A stretch of 26,889 nt of DNA from Euryarchaeota archaeon UBA54. GTDB lineage: Archaea > Thermoplasmatota > Poseidoniia > Poseidoniales > Thalassarchaeaceae. A program made the translations under genes and the position numbers. Of this stretch, positions 7,550 through 15,052 are shown piece after piece. Within the stretch, counting starts at the first letter, position 1. Each line of letters begins with the position of its first letter. Below the pieces are notes generated by a model, which ran no database searches, was not told the DNA's origin, and saw only the letters and a program-made list of their open reading frames with translations. The stretch covers positions 5,634-32,522 of the forward strand of contig DAGM01000050.1 of assembly GCA_002495735.1 (NCBI GenBank), in the 5' to 3' direction.

Positions 7550-8130
7550 TTGGTGAATTCTAGTACTGACTCAAGATTCTGCACACTCGTCATGCCTGTA
7601 TCGATTGATCTAGCCCCGTCTGATCGGCATACTAGTGCTATGAAGCGGTGCAGAGGCATCCCTTGGGACCAGTCAAGATGTGGTGTGCCATTGCGGGTGA
7701 GCGGCAGTTTTGGGATGCTCCTAGAGAGATGCCGTAACTTACCAGTCAACGCTTCCACCTCTACGCGCATAATCCGCCAACTGTCCCCCCTGACTCCCTT
7801 GAGCCTATATGCGTACAGGGGCAACAGACCACACCTCTCTCCTGTCGAGCGCAGTGCCTCATACTGGAGCATAGTCCTTCCAGATAGGTACTGCTTGGGA
7901 TATTTGGAGGACTTGACTTCTATCGGGAAGCACATATCGCCGCGCAGAACCAGCAGGTCTCCGGTGCCCTCAGAGCCACTGCCCGGGGCTCTGACGACTA
8001 GAAACGGTCGTTGTATCACTTGCATGGCGCAGGCGCGTTCGATTTCGCTGCAGGATTTGGTAACCGCGCGTACGCCTTTCAATTCACCCGCAAGTACAGC
8101 GCGCAACTCACGCTCGTAAACGCCGCCCAC
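7546..8130 (-). CDS. Hjc-like Holliday junction resolvase / PD-(D/E)XK nuclease
   Basis: Structure-selective endonuclease of the archaeal Hjc type, which cuts four-way DNA junctions during recombination. The 194-residue product has the family's N-terminal YERELR (Glu6/Glu8), the VVRAPGSGSE segment (Arg47), Asp58 in GDLL and the catalytic pair IEVKSSK (Glu71, Lys73). This Glu-Arg-Asp-ExK set matches Hjc. The protein is longer than typical Hjc (about 125-140), with roughly 25 extra residues before the core and an extended C-terminus of unknown role. The start is GTG 8130. It lies 44 bp downstream of the macro-domain gene on the same strand, so the two are probably one transcript. Confidence 0.75.
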   Translation of the reverse strand: MGGVYERELRAVLAGELKGVRAVTKSCSEIERACAMQVIQRPFLVVRAPGSGSEGTGDLLVLRGDMCFPIEVKSSKYPKQYLSGRTMLQYEALRSTGERCGLLPLYAYRLKGVRGDSWRIMRVEVEALTGKLRHLSRSIPKLPLTRNGTPHLDWSQGMPLHRFIALVCRSDGARSIDTGMTSVQNLESVLEFTN

Positions 8131-8174
8131 GCCACTATCGCATTCTCAGGGTTATTGAGAACATTGGTCTTGTC

Positions 8175-8816
8175 TCACTCGAACTTGCCCTTTCGGTATT
8201 CCCGCGTTCTGTCGACTCCAGGAAACCTGTCCTCGCTCTCGCGGTAAACCGTCTTCATGTTGGTCAGGAAGTTGTTTTCGTTGGTGACAATCAGAACCAT
8301 ATCGACCCCAGGGTCATCCTCCGCATCCATCCACGCGAGTACAATCTCCATCGTCATACGCGCTCCTTCTCTAAATGGATAGGCGAAGACATCCATCCCG
8401 AGGGGAGGGAGCACCAGCGTCTCTCGGGGTTCGAGCTTCTCTACGGCCTCGAACATCGAGTCGTAAGACTTCTTCAGCAGTTCGCGCCTGAAGTTGTCCT
8501 GCGTTGGCCTTCTGCAATCGGGGCCAACCACATGCACTATGTGCGTGGCAGGGAGATTGAACGCCGGGGTGGTTACGGCCTCACCGACGCTGCAGGGCTG
8601 TAGGTTGAATTTACGGCGCTCTTTGGCGATTCCCGCACAGAACTCCCGCAACTCCTCTCCTGCGGCTAGTTGCATCCTCTCATCGAGCCCTTCGCGTCCG
8701 GCCAGTCTGTTGTTAGCTGGGATAATTATGACGTCGCCCTCCACCTGAGTCAGATCACCGAATACGACGCGAACCTGCCCATGTCGACATTCACGAACTA
8801 TCACTACCTCAGCCAT
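8175..8816 (-). CDS. Macro-domain (ADP-ribose-binding) protein
   Basis: Macro-domain fold protein of 213 residues, likely to bind or hydrolyse ADP-ribose or related nucleotide derivatives. Visible signatures are GDLTQVEGDVIIIPANNRLAG (the N-terminal strand with the Asn-Asn pair), GEAVTTPAFNLPATHIVHVVGP and, further on, VLPPLGMDVFAYPF. These are the usual macro-domain landmarks in order. ATG 8816 is preferred over 8852 because it follows a GGGG stretch and puts the domain at the usual distance from the N-terminus. The pairing with an Hjc-like nuclease hints at a DNA-repair or nucleic-acid ADP-ribosylation link, but that is inference. It is divergent from the Lrp-type gene. Confidence 0.85.
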   Translation of the reverse strand: MAEVVIVRECRHGQVRVVFGDLTQVEGDVIIIPANNRLAGREGLDERMQLAAGEELREFCAGIAKERRKFNLQPCSVGEAVTTPAFNLPATHIVHVVGPDCRRPTQDNFRRELLKKSYDSMFEAVEKLEPRETLVLPPLGMDVFAYPFREGARMTMEIVLAWMDAEDDPGVDMVLIVTNENNFLTNMKTVYRESEDRFPGVDRTREYRKGKFE

Positions 8817-8918
8817 ACGTCCCCAAGGGGGGGCCATCGGATATCTATTCATCGGGGAACTCTCCAGCCCTCGAGGAACTAGGCAACCTTGATTCGCGAT
8901 GGCCCACTAGGTACACTC

Positions 8919-9152
8919 ATGTCGGCCGGATACGTACTAATCAACGTCGAACCAGGCTCTGAGTCCAGCGTGCGCGATGCAGCGGCTAGCTTCGATTGTG
9001 TCACAGACTCCAACCTGCTCTTCGGCGACTACGACCTAATTGTCAAGGTTGAGGGCGATGACATGGGAGACATTGCCCGAAATGTCGTCGAATCCATCAG
9101 ATCTATTCCTGGAGTTGTTAATACCAAGACTCTGGCTTGTGCAGAAATGTGA
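8919..9152 (+). CDS. Stand-alone Lrp/AsnC effector-binding (RAM) domain protein
   Basis: A 77-residue protein that is just the C-terminal effector domain of Lrp/AsnC regulators, without the DNA-binding HTH. The sequence fits the domain: AGYVLINVEPGSESSV at the start, LLFGDYDLIVKVEGDD in the middle, and IRSIPGVVNTKTL at the end. Such single-domain proteins form dimers or larger rings and bind amino acids or act as partners of full-length regulators. The frame is open to a TTG at 8889, but ATG 8919 gives the exact domain length. It lies upstream of MC1 on the same strand with a 115-bp gap, so cotranscription is uncertain. Confidence 0.85.
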   Translation: MSAGYVLINVEPGSESSVRDAAASFDCVTDSNLLFGDYDLIVKVEGDDMGDIARNVVESIRSIPGVVNTKTLACAEM

Positions 9153-9267
9153 GATTTCAGTCCCTTCGGTATTTAGAAAAACCCCCCAATTGACGCGCAG
9201 TATAGCGTTTCTCCGCCCATAACTTCATTATCCCTCCTGAAAGGGCGCGGAGCGGAGGAATTGCATA

Positions 9268-9531
9268 ATGTCTGGAAAGAAATATTTCGTACTGATGGAT
9301 AGCGGTAGCGACACCACACAGGTGTTCGTTAGCAAGCAGCCACGCGGTGCAGCCCTAAAGGCGGCCACGCGTGGACACACTGACATAGAGCTGAGGGAGC
9401 GAGGGACCAACAAGGTCCACTGCTTCAGTGGTTGGACTGAGATGGTGAACAAGCCCAAGAATGGGCCTGCATGGCTACCGGCTAAGATCAAGAAGGCGAA
9501 TGTCAAGAAGAGTGGAACAAAGCGCGTTTAG
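9268..9531 (+). CDS. Chromosomal architectural protein MC1
   Basis: Monomeric DNA-bending protein that shapes archaeal chromatin. The 87-residue product matches MC1 along its length: an N-terminal KKYFVLMDSG strand, the KQPRGAALKAATRGHTDIEL helix and strand, LRERGTNKVHCFSGW with the conserved Arg-Glu-Arg-Gly-Thr core, and the NKPKNGPAWLPAKIKKA segment near the C-terminus. The protein is strongly basic at the end (KKANVKKSGTKRV). GGAGG lies about 10 bases before ATG 9268. The 115-bp region upstream holds AT-rich stretches (for example TATTTAGAAAAA near 9169-9180) that could carry the promoter, but no convincing TATA/BRE pair can be fixed. A perfect hairpin covers the stop codon. Confidence 0.93.
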   Translation: MSGKKYFVLMDSGSDTTQVFVSKQPRGAALKAATRGHTDIELRERGTNKVHCFSGWTEMVNKPKNGPAWLPAKIKKANVKKSGTKRV

Positions 9532-9540
9532 GCGCTTTGT
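9517..9540 (+). terminator. Perfect 9-bp hairpin across the MC1 stop codon
   Basis: ACAAAGCGC (9517-9525) is an exact inverted copy of GCGCTTTGT (9532-9540), with a 6-nt loop GTTTAG that contains the TAG stop. It is not directly followed by a T run (a short TTTT lies near 9565), so it may stabilise the mRNA end or assist termination rather than be a classic terminator. Confidence 0.45.
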
Positions 9541-9575
9541 GATCTCTCTTGATCGCCGGTACGATTTTCCCCCTA

Positions 9576-9591
9576 GAGAGCGGAGCCTCTC
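9576..9591. terminator. Weak hairpin between convergent MC1 and sdhB
   Basis: GAGAG (9576-9580) and CTCTC (9587-9591) flank a 6-nt loop, in the 78-bp gap between the two convergent genes. The stem is short, and on the minus strand it is followed by a GGGGGAAAA stretch rather than T residues. It may help end the sdhB transcript, with low certainty. Confidence 0.2.
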
Positions 9592-9609
9592 ATCTTGAGG
9601 CCATAGGGT

Positions 9610-10368
9610 TCAGTCAGAGCGGAGTCTACGCGCCAGCATGGCTAGAGGGTCGTAGAATTCGGTCACCACCCGCTCCTTAAGGGGAATGATTGCGTTGTCG
9701 GTGATGTTGATTCCTGCAGGACACACCTCAGTGCAACACTTTGTAATGTTGCAGTAGCCGATGCCGAAGTCGTCCTTGATCTCGGGTATTCGACTCTCGG
9801 TATCTAACGGGTGCATCTCGAGGCCTGCCAGACGGACGAAGAAGCGGGGTCCAGCGAATTCGTCGAACTTCTGATGCTCTCGAAGCACGTGGCAGGTATT
9901 GACACAGAGCATACACTCTATGCACGAGCGGAACTCCTGCAACCGGTCAGCTTCTTCTTGATGGAATTCCCAGTCAGGCGCCTCGGGACCGTTGATCGGA
10001 GCAATCCTGCGCTCCATGTCATAGGCCCATGAGGTGTCGGTAACGAGATCCTTGGTCAGGGGGAAAGCTTGCATGGGCTTGATTAGTACCGGCTCACCCT
10101 CTGGAGTCTCCTTGAGGACATCCTCCATCCTAGTCATGCACATCAGCTTTGGTTTGCCGTTAACTTCAGCGCTGCATGAGCCGCACTTCCCGGCCTTGCA
10201 GTTCCAGCGGCACGATAGATCAGGGGCCTGCTCGGCTTGGATTCTGTGAATCACATCGAGGACCACCATGCCCTCGTCAAGTGTGACGGTGTAGTCGATC
10301 ATCCGGCCGAACGGCTCACCGTCACCATCGGGCTCACCCCTGAAGATTCTAAATGTCACCTCGCTCAT
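9610..10368 (-). CDS. sdhB: Succinate dehydrogenase / fumarate reductase iron-sulfur subunit
   Basis: Electron-transfer subunit of complex II, passing electrons from the flavoprotein to the membrane quinone. In its 252 residues it has the N-terminal [2Fe-2S] ligands (CRWNCKAGKCGSCS plus a later Cys in KLMCM) and the C-terminal ferredoxin-like ligands CIECMLCVNTC and CNITKCCTEVCPAG for the [4Fe-4S] and third clusters. Length is normal. The start is ATG 10368, whose A is also the last base of the sdhA TGA stop (TGATG), with GGAGGGG ahead of it; a TTG at 10371 is less likely. It is the last gene of sdhCAB and ends 78 bp from MC1, convergently. Confidence 0.93.
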   Translation of the reverse strand: MSEVTFRIFRGEPDGDGEPFGRMIDYTVTLDEGMVVLDVIHRIQAEQAPDLSCRWNCKAGKCGSCSAEVNGKPKLMCMTRMEDVLKETPEGEPVLIKPMQAFPLTKDLVTDTSWAYDMERRIAPINGPEAPDWEFHQEEADRLQEFRSCIECMLCVNTCHVLREHQKFDEFAGPRFFVRLAGLEMHPLDTESRIPEIKDDFGIGYCNITKCCTEVCPAGINITDNAIIPLKERVVTEFYDPLAMLARRLRSD

Positions 10369-12200
10369 CAAGACCCCTCCTCGTGCAAGTCATCTGTGTC
10401 CAGCAGTGATTTCAGGTCATCAGGGATCTCCGGGTAGGAGGCGTAGCCGATATCCATAGAGCCGTCACCTCCCATTGAGATGACGCTGGTCACCTTGCTC
10501 CAGTGGGAGTGGTCGGTCTCGGGAAAATCGTCTCTGGTGTGAGCACCGCGACTCTCCTCTCGCCTGAGTGCCGCTAGAGCGCACATGCGACTGACATCGA
10601 TCATCGCGCTGAGTTCTAGGGCCTGATGCCAACCGGGGTTGTATGTCCTCCCTCCTCCAGGGGAAGTGATGGAAGCGCGGCCTGATAACTCGTCTAAGTC
10701 GGCCAGCGCCTCTAGGAGTAACTTCCTCGTCCTGATAATCCCGGCCTTGTTCTGCATCATCTCGCGCAGGTCACTCACCACTTTTGCCGGGTTCTCTCCA
10801 TCCTTCCGACTCAGAGGAGCGAGCGTCTCAACCACGACATCATCGACCTCGGACTGGTCTATACCAGCGAAGTAACTCATCTCCTTGGCCGCCTCAGCGG
10901 CTTGCACGCCGGCAATCTTGCCAAATACAATCAGGTCTGACAGGGAGTTGCCGCCAAGACGGTTGGCACCGTGCAGACCCGTCGCGACCTCGCCGGCCGC
11001 GTACAGTCCCGGCACCGAAGTTTCCTGAGTGTAAGGGTCGACCTTGACCCCCCCCATCACATAGTGAGCAGTCGGACCAACCTCCATCGGCTGCTTGGTG
11101 ATATCTACGGCTGCGAGTTCCTTGAACTGGTGGTACATACCGGGGAGCTTCTTCTTGACCTCATCCTCGTCCCTCCAAGAGATGTCCAAGTAGACACCTC
11201 CGTGCTCTGAGGCCCTACCCGCTGCTCGCTCGCTGTTAATCGCCTTGGCAACCACATCGCGAGTCAGCAACTCTGGCGGGCGTCGCTTGGTTGCGAGCTT
11301 GCCTGAAATGACCTCTTCGACCCATTCGAGCGCCTCCTCTTCGGTGTCAGCGAATTCGTCAGCGTACATCTCAGGCACATAGTCGAACATGAAACGATTA
11401 CCCTCGGAGTTTCGCATTATCCCGCCTTCCCCCCTCACTCCCTCGGTGACCAGAATACCCTTTACCGAGGGTGGCCAAATCATCCCGGTTGGATGGAATT
11501 GCACGAACTCCATATCACCCATCTGGGCTCCGGCCCAGTAAGCTAGGGCATGCCCCTCGCCGGTGTATTCCCACGAACCTGAGCAGACCTCCCAACAGCG
11601 CGTAATTCCTCCCGTGGCCAGTATTATCGTCTTGGCCTTGAAGATGTGTAACGAGCCGTCGTTACGGTCGTAAGCGAAGCATCCGGAGATGCGCCCGTCG
11701 GCTTGGAACAGTCTGCGCACTGTGAATTCCATGAAAACGTCCATGCCCATGTGAATTCCCTTCTGTTGCAGGGTACGAATGAGTTCGAGACCGGTGGCAT
11801 CGCCGATGTGGGCCAGTCTTGGGTAGGTGTGACCGCCGAAGTTGCGCTGGCTGGTCAGCCCCTCCGGTGTCCGGTCGAAGACTGCGCCCCACTGCTCGAG
11901 CTCACGAATTCTGTCAGGTGCCTGCTGGGCATGGATCTGTGCCATCCGCCAGTCTCCGAGGTACTTTCCCCCCTTCATCGTGTCACGGAAGTGAGTCTGC
12001 CATGAGTCCCGATGGTCCTTGTTGGCGAGGGCCGCGGCGGCGCCGCCCTCGGCCATCACAGTGTGTGCCTTGCCAAGCATTGACTTGCAAATCATCGCCA
12101 CGCTTACTCCGGCGGCGCTGGCTTCGATGGCGGCGCGTAGCCCAGCGCCGCCCGCGCCAATTATGACGACATCATGCTCATGTATCACGACATCCTTCAT
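10368..12200 (-). CDS. sdhA: Succinate dehydrogenase / fumarate reductase flavoprotein subunit
   Basis: Catalytic FAD subunit of complex II that interconverts succinate and fumarate. In the 610-residue product, HDVVIIGAGGAGLRAA is the dinucleotide fold. GKAHTVMAEGG carries the histidine (about His46) expected to hold FAD covalently. QRNFGGHTYPR and QFHPTG belong to the dicarboxylate site. GLYAAGEVATGLHGANRLGGNSL is the C-terminal FAD-binding segment. Its length is typical. The start at ATG 12200 overlaps the sdhC stop as TGATG, so a longer frame to 12233 is not used. The sequence style (QRNFGGHTYPRLAHIGDATG) is that of actinobacterial Sdh1-like enzymes; direction of the reaction in vivo cannot be told. 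Confidence 0.93.
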   Translation of the reverse strand: MKDVVIHEHDVVIIGAGGAGLRAAIEASAAGVSVAMICKSMLGKAHTVMAEGGAAAALANKDHRDSWQTHFRDTMKGGKYLGDWRMAQIHAQQAPDRIRELEQWGAVFDRTPEGLTSQRNFGGHTYPRLAHIGDATGLELIRTLQQKGIHMGMDVFMEFTVRRLFQADGRISGCFAYDRNDGSLHIFKAKTIILATGGITRCWEVCSGSWEYTGEGHALAYWAGAQMGDMEFVQFHPTGMIWPPSVKGILVTEGVRGEGGIMRNSEGNRFMFDYVPEMYADEFADTEEEALEWVEEVISGKLATKRRPPELLTRDVVAKAINSERAAGRASEHGGVYLDISWRDEDEVKKKLPGMYHQFKELAAVDITKQPMEVGPTAHYVMGGVKVDPYTQETSVPGLYAAGEVATGLHGANRLGGNSLSDLIVFGKIAGVQAAEAAKEMSYFAGIDQSEVDDVVVETLAPLSRKDGENPAKVVSDLREMMQNKAGIIRTRKLLLEALADLDELSGRASITSPGGGRTYNPGWHQALELSAMIDVSRMCALAALRREESRGAHTRDDFPETDHSHWSKVTSVISMGGDGSMDIGYASYPEIPDDLKSLLDTDDLHEEGS

Positions 12201-13060
12201 CACAAACCACCCCACAGCACAATCTCGGTCCACCAGCCCATGGTGCAGGCGTAGATGTAGAAGTCAGAGAACATGACAATGAACAGAGAGTAGAGAGCCC
12301 AATCCTTGTGGTGCTCGTTGAACCATGTCGACATCCTCCACATCCGGTATCTCAGTATGGGTCTGGAGCCGCTCGTCCAGAGATTAGACCCTCCTCCAAC
12401 CAGATGTCGGAAGGCATGGCATCCGAAGGTGTAGCCGGCTAGGGCGATGACGTTGACAGCTAGGACCAAGGAGCCCACCGAGACCCCGTATGAGTGAGCA
12501 TGACTCACCGGGTCGTGGAAGTTGACCGACATCCAGACGTCGTACGACAGTATCGGCAGGTATGCCAACGCGGCGTAGAGGAAGTAGCGATGCAGGTTCT
12601 GGACGAGCAGCAGCCCGGTCTCTCCGCTGTACTCGTTCCACGGCGTGGAGACCGCGCAACCGGTGGGCTGCTGCATGAAGGCGCGATAGTACGCCTTGCG
12701 GTAGTAGTAGCATGTTCCCCTGAAGCCAGCGGGGAAGATCAGAATGAACATCGCCGGACTCATCCACCACAACCGCTGAGGGACCCAGGAGTTCTCATTT
12801 GGGTAAATGAGCGGGCTGAACAGCGGACTTAGAACGTGACTACCCTCACTCTCTATGGCCATTGTTTGGTTGCCCGCACTCCTGCCGAAATCCTCGAAGA
12901 TCCAGAAGTCGGCCTCCATGAAGCCGCGCCATGTGGCGTACACGATCATAATCCCGAGGTAGGCGGCCATCGCCGTCGGCCCCTTCCACCAATCATCGAC
13001 TCGGTCGGTGGCGCCGAATCCCTTCTTCATCGGGAGCGGGAGTTTGATGCCCTCACTCAT
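12200..13060 (-). CDS. sdhC: Succinate dehydrogenase membrane anchor subunit, Sdh1-type
   Basis: Single-chain membrane anchor of 286 residues with about five TM helices (around 31-47, 95-117, 160-180, 196-220, 256-275). The segments GFRGTCYYYRKAYYRAF, CAVSTPWNEYSGETG and LLLVQNLHRYFLYAA resemble the anchor of mycobacterial Sdh1-like complexes. Several histidines (HRYF, SHAHSYG, CHAFRH) are candidates for haem or quinone contacts, but I cannot assign them. No separate SdhD is seen next to it, consistent with a one-subunit anchor. ATG 13060 is chosen over a frame open to 13144 because the extension is low-complexity and lies over the dyad at 13114-13130. It is the first gene of sdhCAB. Confidence 0.85.
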   Translation of the reverse strand: MSEGIKLPLPMKKGFGATDRVDDWWKGPTAMAAYLGIMIVYATWRGFMEADFWIFEDFGRSAGNQTMAIESEGSHVLSPLFSPLIYPNENSWVPQRLWWMSPAMFILIFPAGFRGTCYYYRKAYYRAFMQQPTGCAVSTPWNEYSGETGLLLVQNLHRYFLYAALAYLPILSYDVWMSVNFHDPVSHAHSYGVSVGSLVLAVNVIALAGYTFGCHAFRHLVGGGSNLWTSGSRPILRYRMWRMSTWFNEHHKDWALYSLFIVMFSDFYIYACTMGWWTEIVLWGGL

Positions 13061-13113
13061 GGTCCATCCCTGATGTCCGCATCGCGTAGTCCTAGCCCCA
13101 TAAGGGATTGCAT

Positions 13114-13130
13114 GAGTCCCTATGGGACTC
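13114..13130. promoter_or_regulatory. Perfect 7-3-7 dyad upstream of sdhC
   Basis: GAGTCCC (13114-13120) and GGGACTC (13124-13130) are exact inverted repeats around TAT. A second overlapping near-palindrome pairs CCCATAAGGGA (13097-13107) with TCCCTATGGGA (13117-13127). The site lies 54-70 bp before the sdhC start and 46-62 bp before the zinc-ribbon start, in a divergent gap, so it is well placed to be an operator for one or both. Confidence 0.4.
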
Positions 13131-13175
13131 AATCGATGATGCAAGGTTCAAGGCACACATCTCCAAGCGTCAGAC

Positions 13176-13283
13176 ATGTTCGGAGGGGACATCGAGACAT
13201 CGATCTGTCTGAACTGCGGGCACATGCCCGGTGCGTGGTTGCCTGGGCTGCCTTGCCCTGAGTGTGGCGAACCCCTGCTCTAA
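13176..13283 (+). CDS. 35-residue zinc-ribbon microprotein
   Basis: A very short frame that encodes 35 residues ending in TAA. It has two Cys pairs: CLNC at 11-14 and CPEC at 27-30, with 12 residues between, the spacing of a minimal treble-clef or zinc ribbon. A His follows the first pair (CGH) and a Gly the second (CGE), as in zinc knuckles. ATG 13176 is the first start after an in-frame stop at 13137; no ribosome-binding sequence is seen, which fits a leaderless message. Its stop overlaps the stop of the opposing aldehyde dehydrogenase gene (CTAA). It is divergent from sdhC. The function is unknown; zinc binding is inferred from the cysteines. Confidence 0.6.
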   Translation: MFGGDIETSICLNCGHMPGAWLPGLPCPECGEPLL

Positions 13284-14908
13284 GCGAGACCCGCGTAGTC
13301 AGCGTCGGCTTCCTCGATATGGACTTCGTCTACATCCATCTGAGCCAGTTGTAGTTTGCCGGAGAGCTCATCATTGACAGCATGCCAGTACGAGTAAGCC
13401 TCGATGACCCATATGCCGGACTCGCGGGTGCCGTTGCCGCTACCTTTGACACCACCGAACGGAAGGTGAGCCTCAGCACCGGTGGTGGAGTTGTTGATAC
13501 CAGTCATGCCGGCTTTGATACCGCTCTTGAACCGGTATGCCTCAAGTCGATCGTTGGTGTAGCAGGCGCTTGACAGTCCATAGGGAGAGGCGTTAGCGAG
13601 GTGGAGGGCGTGGTCGAAATCCTTAGCTTTCACTACGGTCACAGCTGGTCCAAAGATCTCTTCGTGGAAGCATTCCATGTCCTCAGTCACATCAGCGTAG
13701 ACGTGAGGCCACATGTATGCGCCCTCTGAGGCATCGCCGACGAAGTTGGTAGGCTTGCTATCATCGGTTATCATGCCCTCGCCCCAGAGCTTGGTGGCTC
13801 CGCTTGACTCGCACATGCCGAGGTCCCTCAGGAAGTCCTTGGCGTACCTCCCGGAGAGCATCGGACCGTACAGCACGTCGTCGTGACGCATTGAGTCGCC
13901 AATTTTAGTGGACTCAACCTTGGCCATGAACTTCGTCATGAACTCGTCGTAGACATCCTCGTGGATAATCAGATTGCCGAGGCTCGTGCAGCGCTGTCCA
14001 GCGGTTCCGAAGCCAGACCAGTAGGCCCCCTCTACGGCGTTGTCGAGGTCGGCCGAAGGCATCACCACGAGCGGGTTCTTGCCGCCCAGTTCGAGCGAGC
14101 ACGAGACTAGGTTGCGCCCACAAATCTCGCCAATCATCTTGCCGACCGCGGTCGAACCGGTGAAACTAATCTTGTCGATCAGTCCTTCGTCGACGGCGTC
14201 GACGAGGAGCTGACCCGCTCCGCTGCCCTTGCCGTGGATGAGGTTGATGACTCCATCTGGAAGTCCGGCTTCGTGAATTATCCGGGTCAGCATGAATGAG
14301 AGCAGCGGCGAGTCCTGCGGCGACTTCCAGACGCAGGTGTTGCCACACATGATGGCAGGTATCATTTTCCAGAAAGGCACTGCTGCAGGGAAGTTACAGG
14401 CGTTGATGATACCACAGACTCCTAGTGGCCTGCGGTAGGTGAAAAGCTCTTTGTCAGGCAGCTCGGAGTTCACTGTCTGGCCGTACAGTCTGCGTCCCTC
14501 CGATTGGAAGAATAGGCATGTGTCTATGGCCTCTTGAACCGATCCAGCCGATTCCTTCAGCGTCTTGCCAATCTCCCTCGTCTCTACTCGAACGATTTCG
14601 TCTTTGTACTCCATCAGGAGCCGTCCCATGTTGCCGATAATCTGCCCGCGCGTGGGCGCGGGGGTGGCCGCCCATCCAGGGAACGCTGCTCGAGCGGCGT
14701 GAAGCGCAGCGTGAACATCGTCCTTACCGGAGAGGGGAAACTCCCCTAGACAGTCCTCTAACCAAGCCGGATTGCGACTCTCAAAGGTACCACCGTCCTT
14801 GGCCTCGGTCAGCTGTCCGTTGACGATGTTGTAGCCCCTGACCTTAGGGCTCCCGTTTGGATTGTCTCCTTCCATCACTTCGAAACCAGCCTCAAGCACA
14901 TGGGTCAT
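13280..14908 (-). CDS. NAD(P)-dependent aldehyde dehydrogenase
   Basis: Oxidises an aldehyde to the acid using NAD or NADP. The 542-residue protein has all main ALDH landmarks: NACNFP (Asn172), WKSPQDSP (Lys195), FTGSTAVG, the general base in LELGGKNP (Glu273), the catalytic cysteine in GTAGQRCTS (Cys307) and EEIFGPAV. The sequence around the cysteine ([10 protein letters not shown]) and the [21 protein letters not shown] segment recall the ALDH7 / semialdehyde-dehydrogenase branch, but the substrate cannot be fixed. It is longer than usual (about 480-510) because of an N-terminal extension of about 35 residues. It lies beside sdh, so a succinate-semialdehyde role is possible but unproven. 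Divergent from CDC48. Confidence 0.9.
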   Translation of the reverse strand: MTHVLEAGFEVMEGDNPNGSPKVRGYNIVNGQLTEAKDGGTFESRNPAWLEDCLGEFPLSGKDDVHAALHAARAAFPGWAATPAPTRGQIIGNMGRLLMEYKDEIVRVETREIGKTLKESAGSVQEAIDTCLFFQSEGRRLYGQTVNSELPDKELFTYRRPLGVCGIINACNFPAAVPFWKMIPAIMCGNTCVWKSPQDSPLLSFMLTRIIHEAGLPDGVINLIHGKGSGAGQLLVDAVDEGLIDKISFTGSTAVGKMIGEICGRNLVSCSLELGGKNPLVVMPSADLDNAVEGAYWSGFGTAGQRCTSLGNLIIHEDVYDEFMTKFMAKVESTKIGDSMRHDDVLYGPMLSGRYAKDFLRDLGMCESSGATKLWGEGMITDDSKPTNFVGDASEGAYMWPHVYADVTEDMECFHEEIFGPAVTVVKAKDFDHALHLANASPYGLSSACYTNDRLEAYRFKSGIKAGMTGINNSTTGAEAHLPFGGVKGSGNGTRESGIWVIEAYSYWHAVNDELSGKLQLAQMDVDEVHIEEADADYAGLA

Positions 14909-14963
14909 GGCCCACGCGAATCACCCTTACGCCATGAATCCTACTCATCCGCTCCCTTCGTTC

Positions 14964-14978
14964 CGATAACCGTTATCG
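14964..14978. promoter_or_regulatory. Perfect dyad CGATAAC-C-GTTATCG between ALDH and CDC48
   Basis: CGATAAC (14964-14970) and GTTATCG (14972-14978) are exact inverted repeats around one C, a 15-bp site of the size bound by a dimeric regulator. It lies in the 144-bp gap between divergent genes, 56 bp before the ALDH start and about 75 bp before CDC48. The rest of the gap holds no gene; GTTTAACTA near 15005-15013 could be a TATA-like element for CDC48. Confidence 0.4.
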
Positions 14979-15052
14979 TCCTAGGGACATCTCATTGTTG
15001 GTAGGTTTAACTAGCCTCACAACCGAAGAGTGTCTGCTAGGAGCGTGCCGTT

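Noticed and set aside
13061..13144. Longer start for sdhC at 13144
   Set aside because: The added residues do not resemble the family and the region contains the perfect dyad; ATG 13060 gives a normal anchor subunit.
12836..13261. A 141-codon plus-strand frame spanning the start of sdhC and the intergenic gap
   Set aside because: It overlaps conserved sdhC sequence and is in a different frame from the zinc-ribbon ORF; its product looks random.
14909..15052. Possible tRNA or small RNA in the ALDH-CDC48 gap
   Set aside because: No cloverleaf, anticodon arm or T-loop sequence could be found; only the dyad and a TATA-like stretch are visible.
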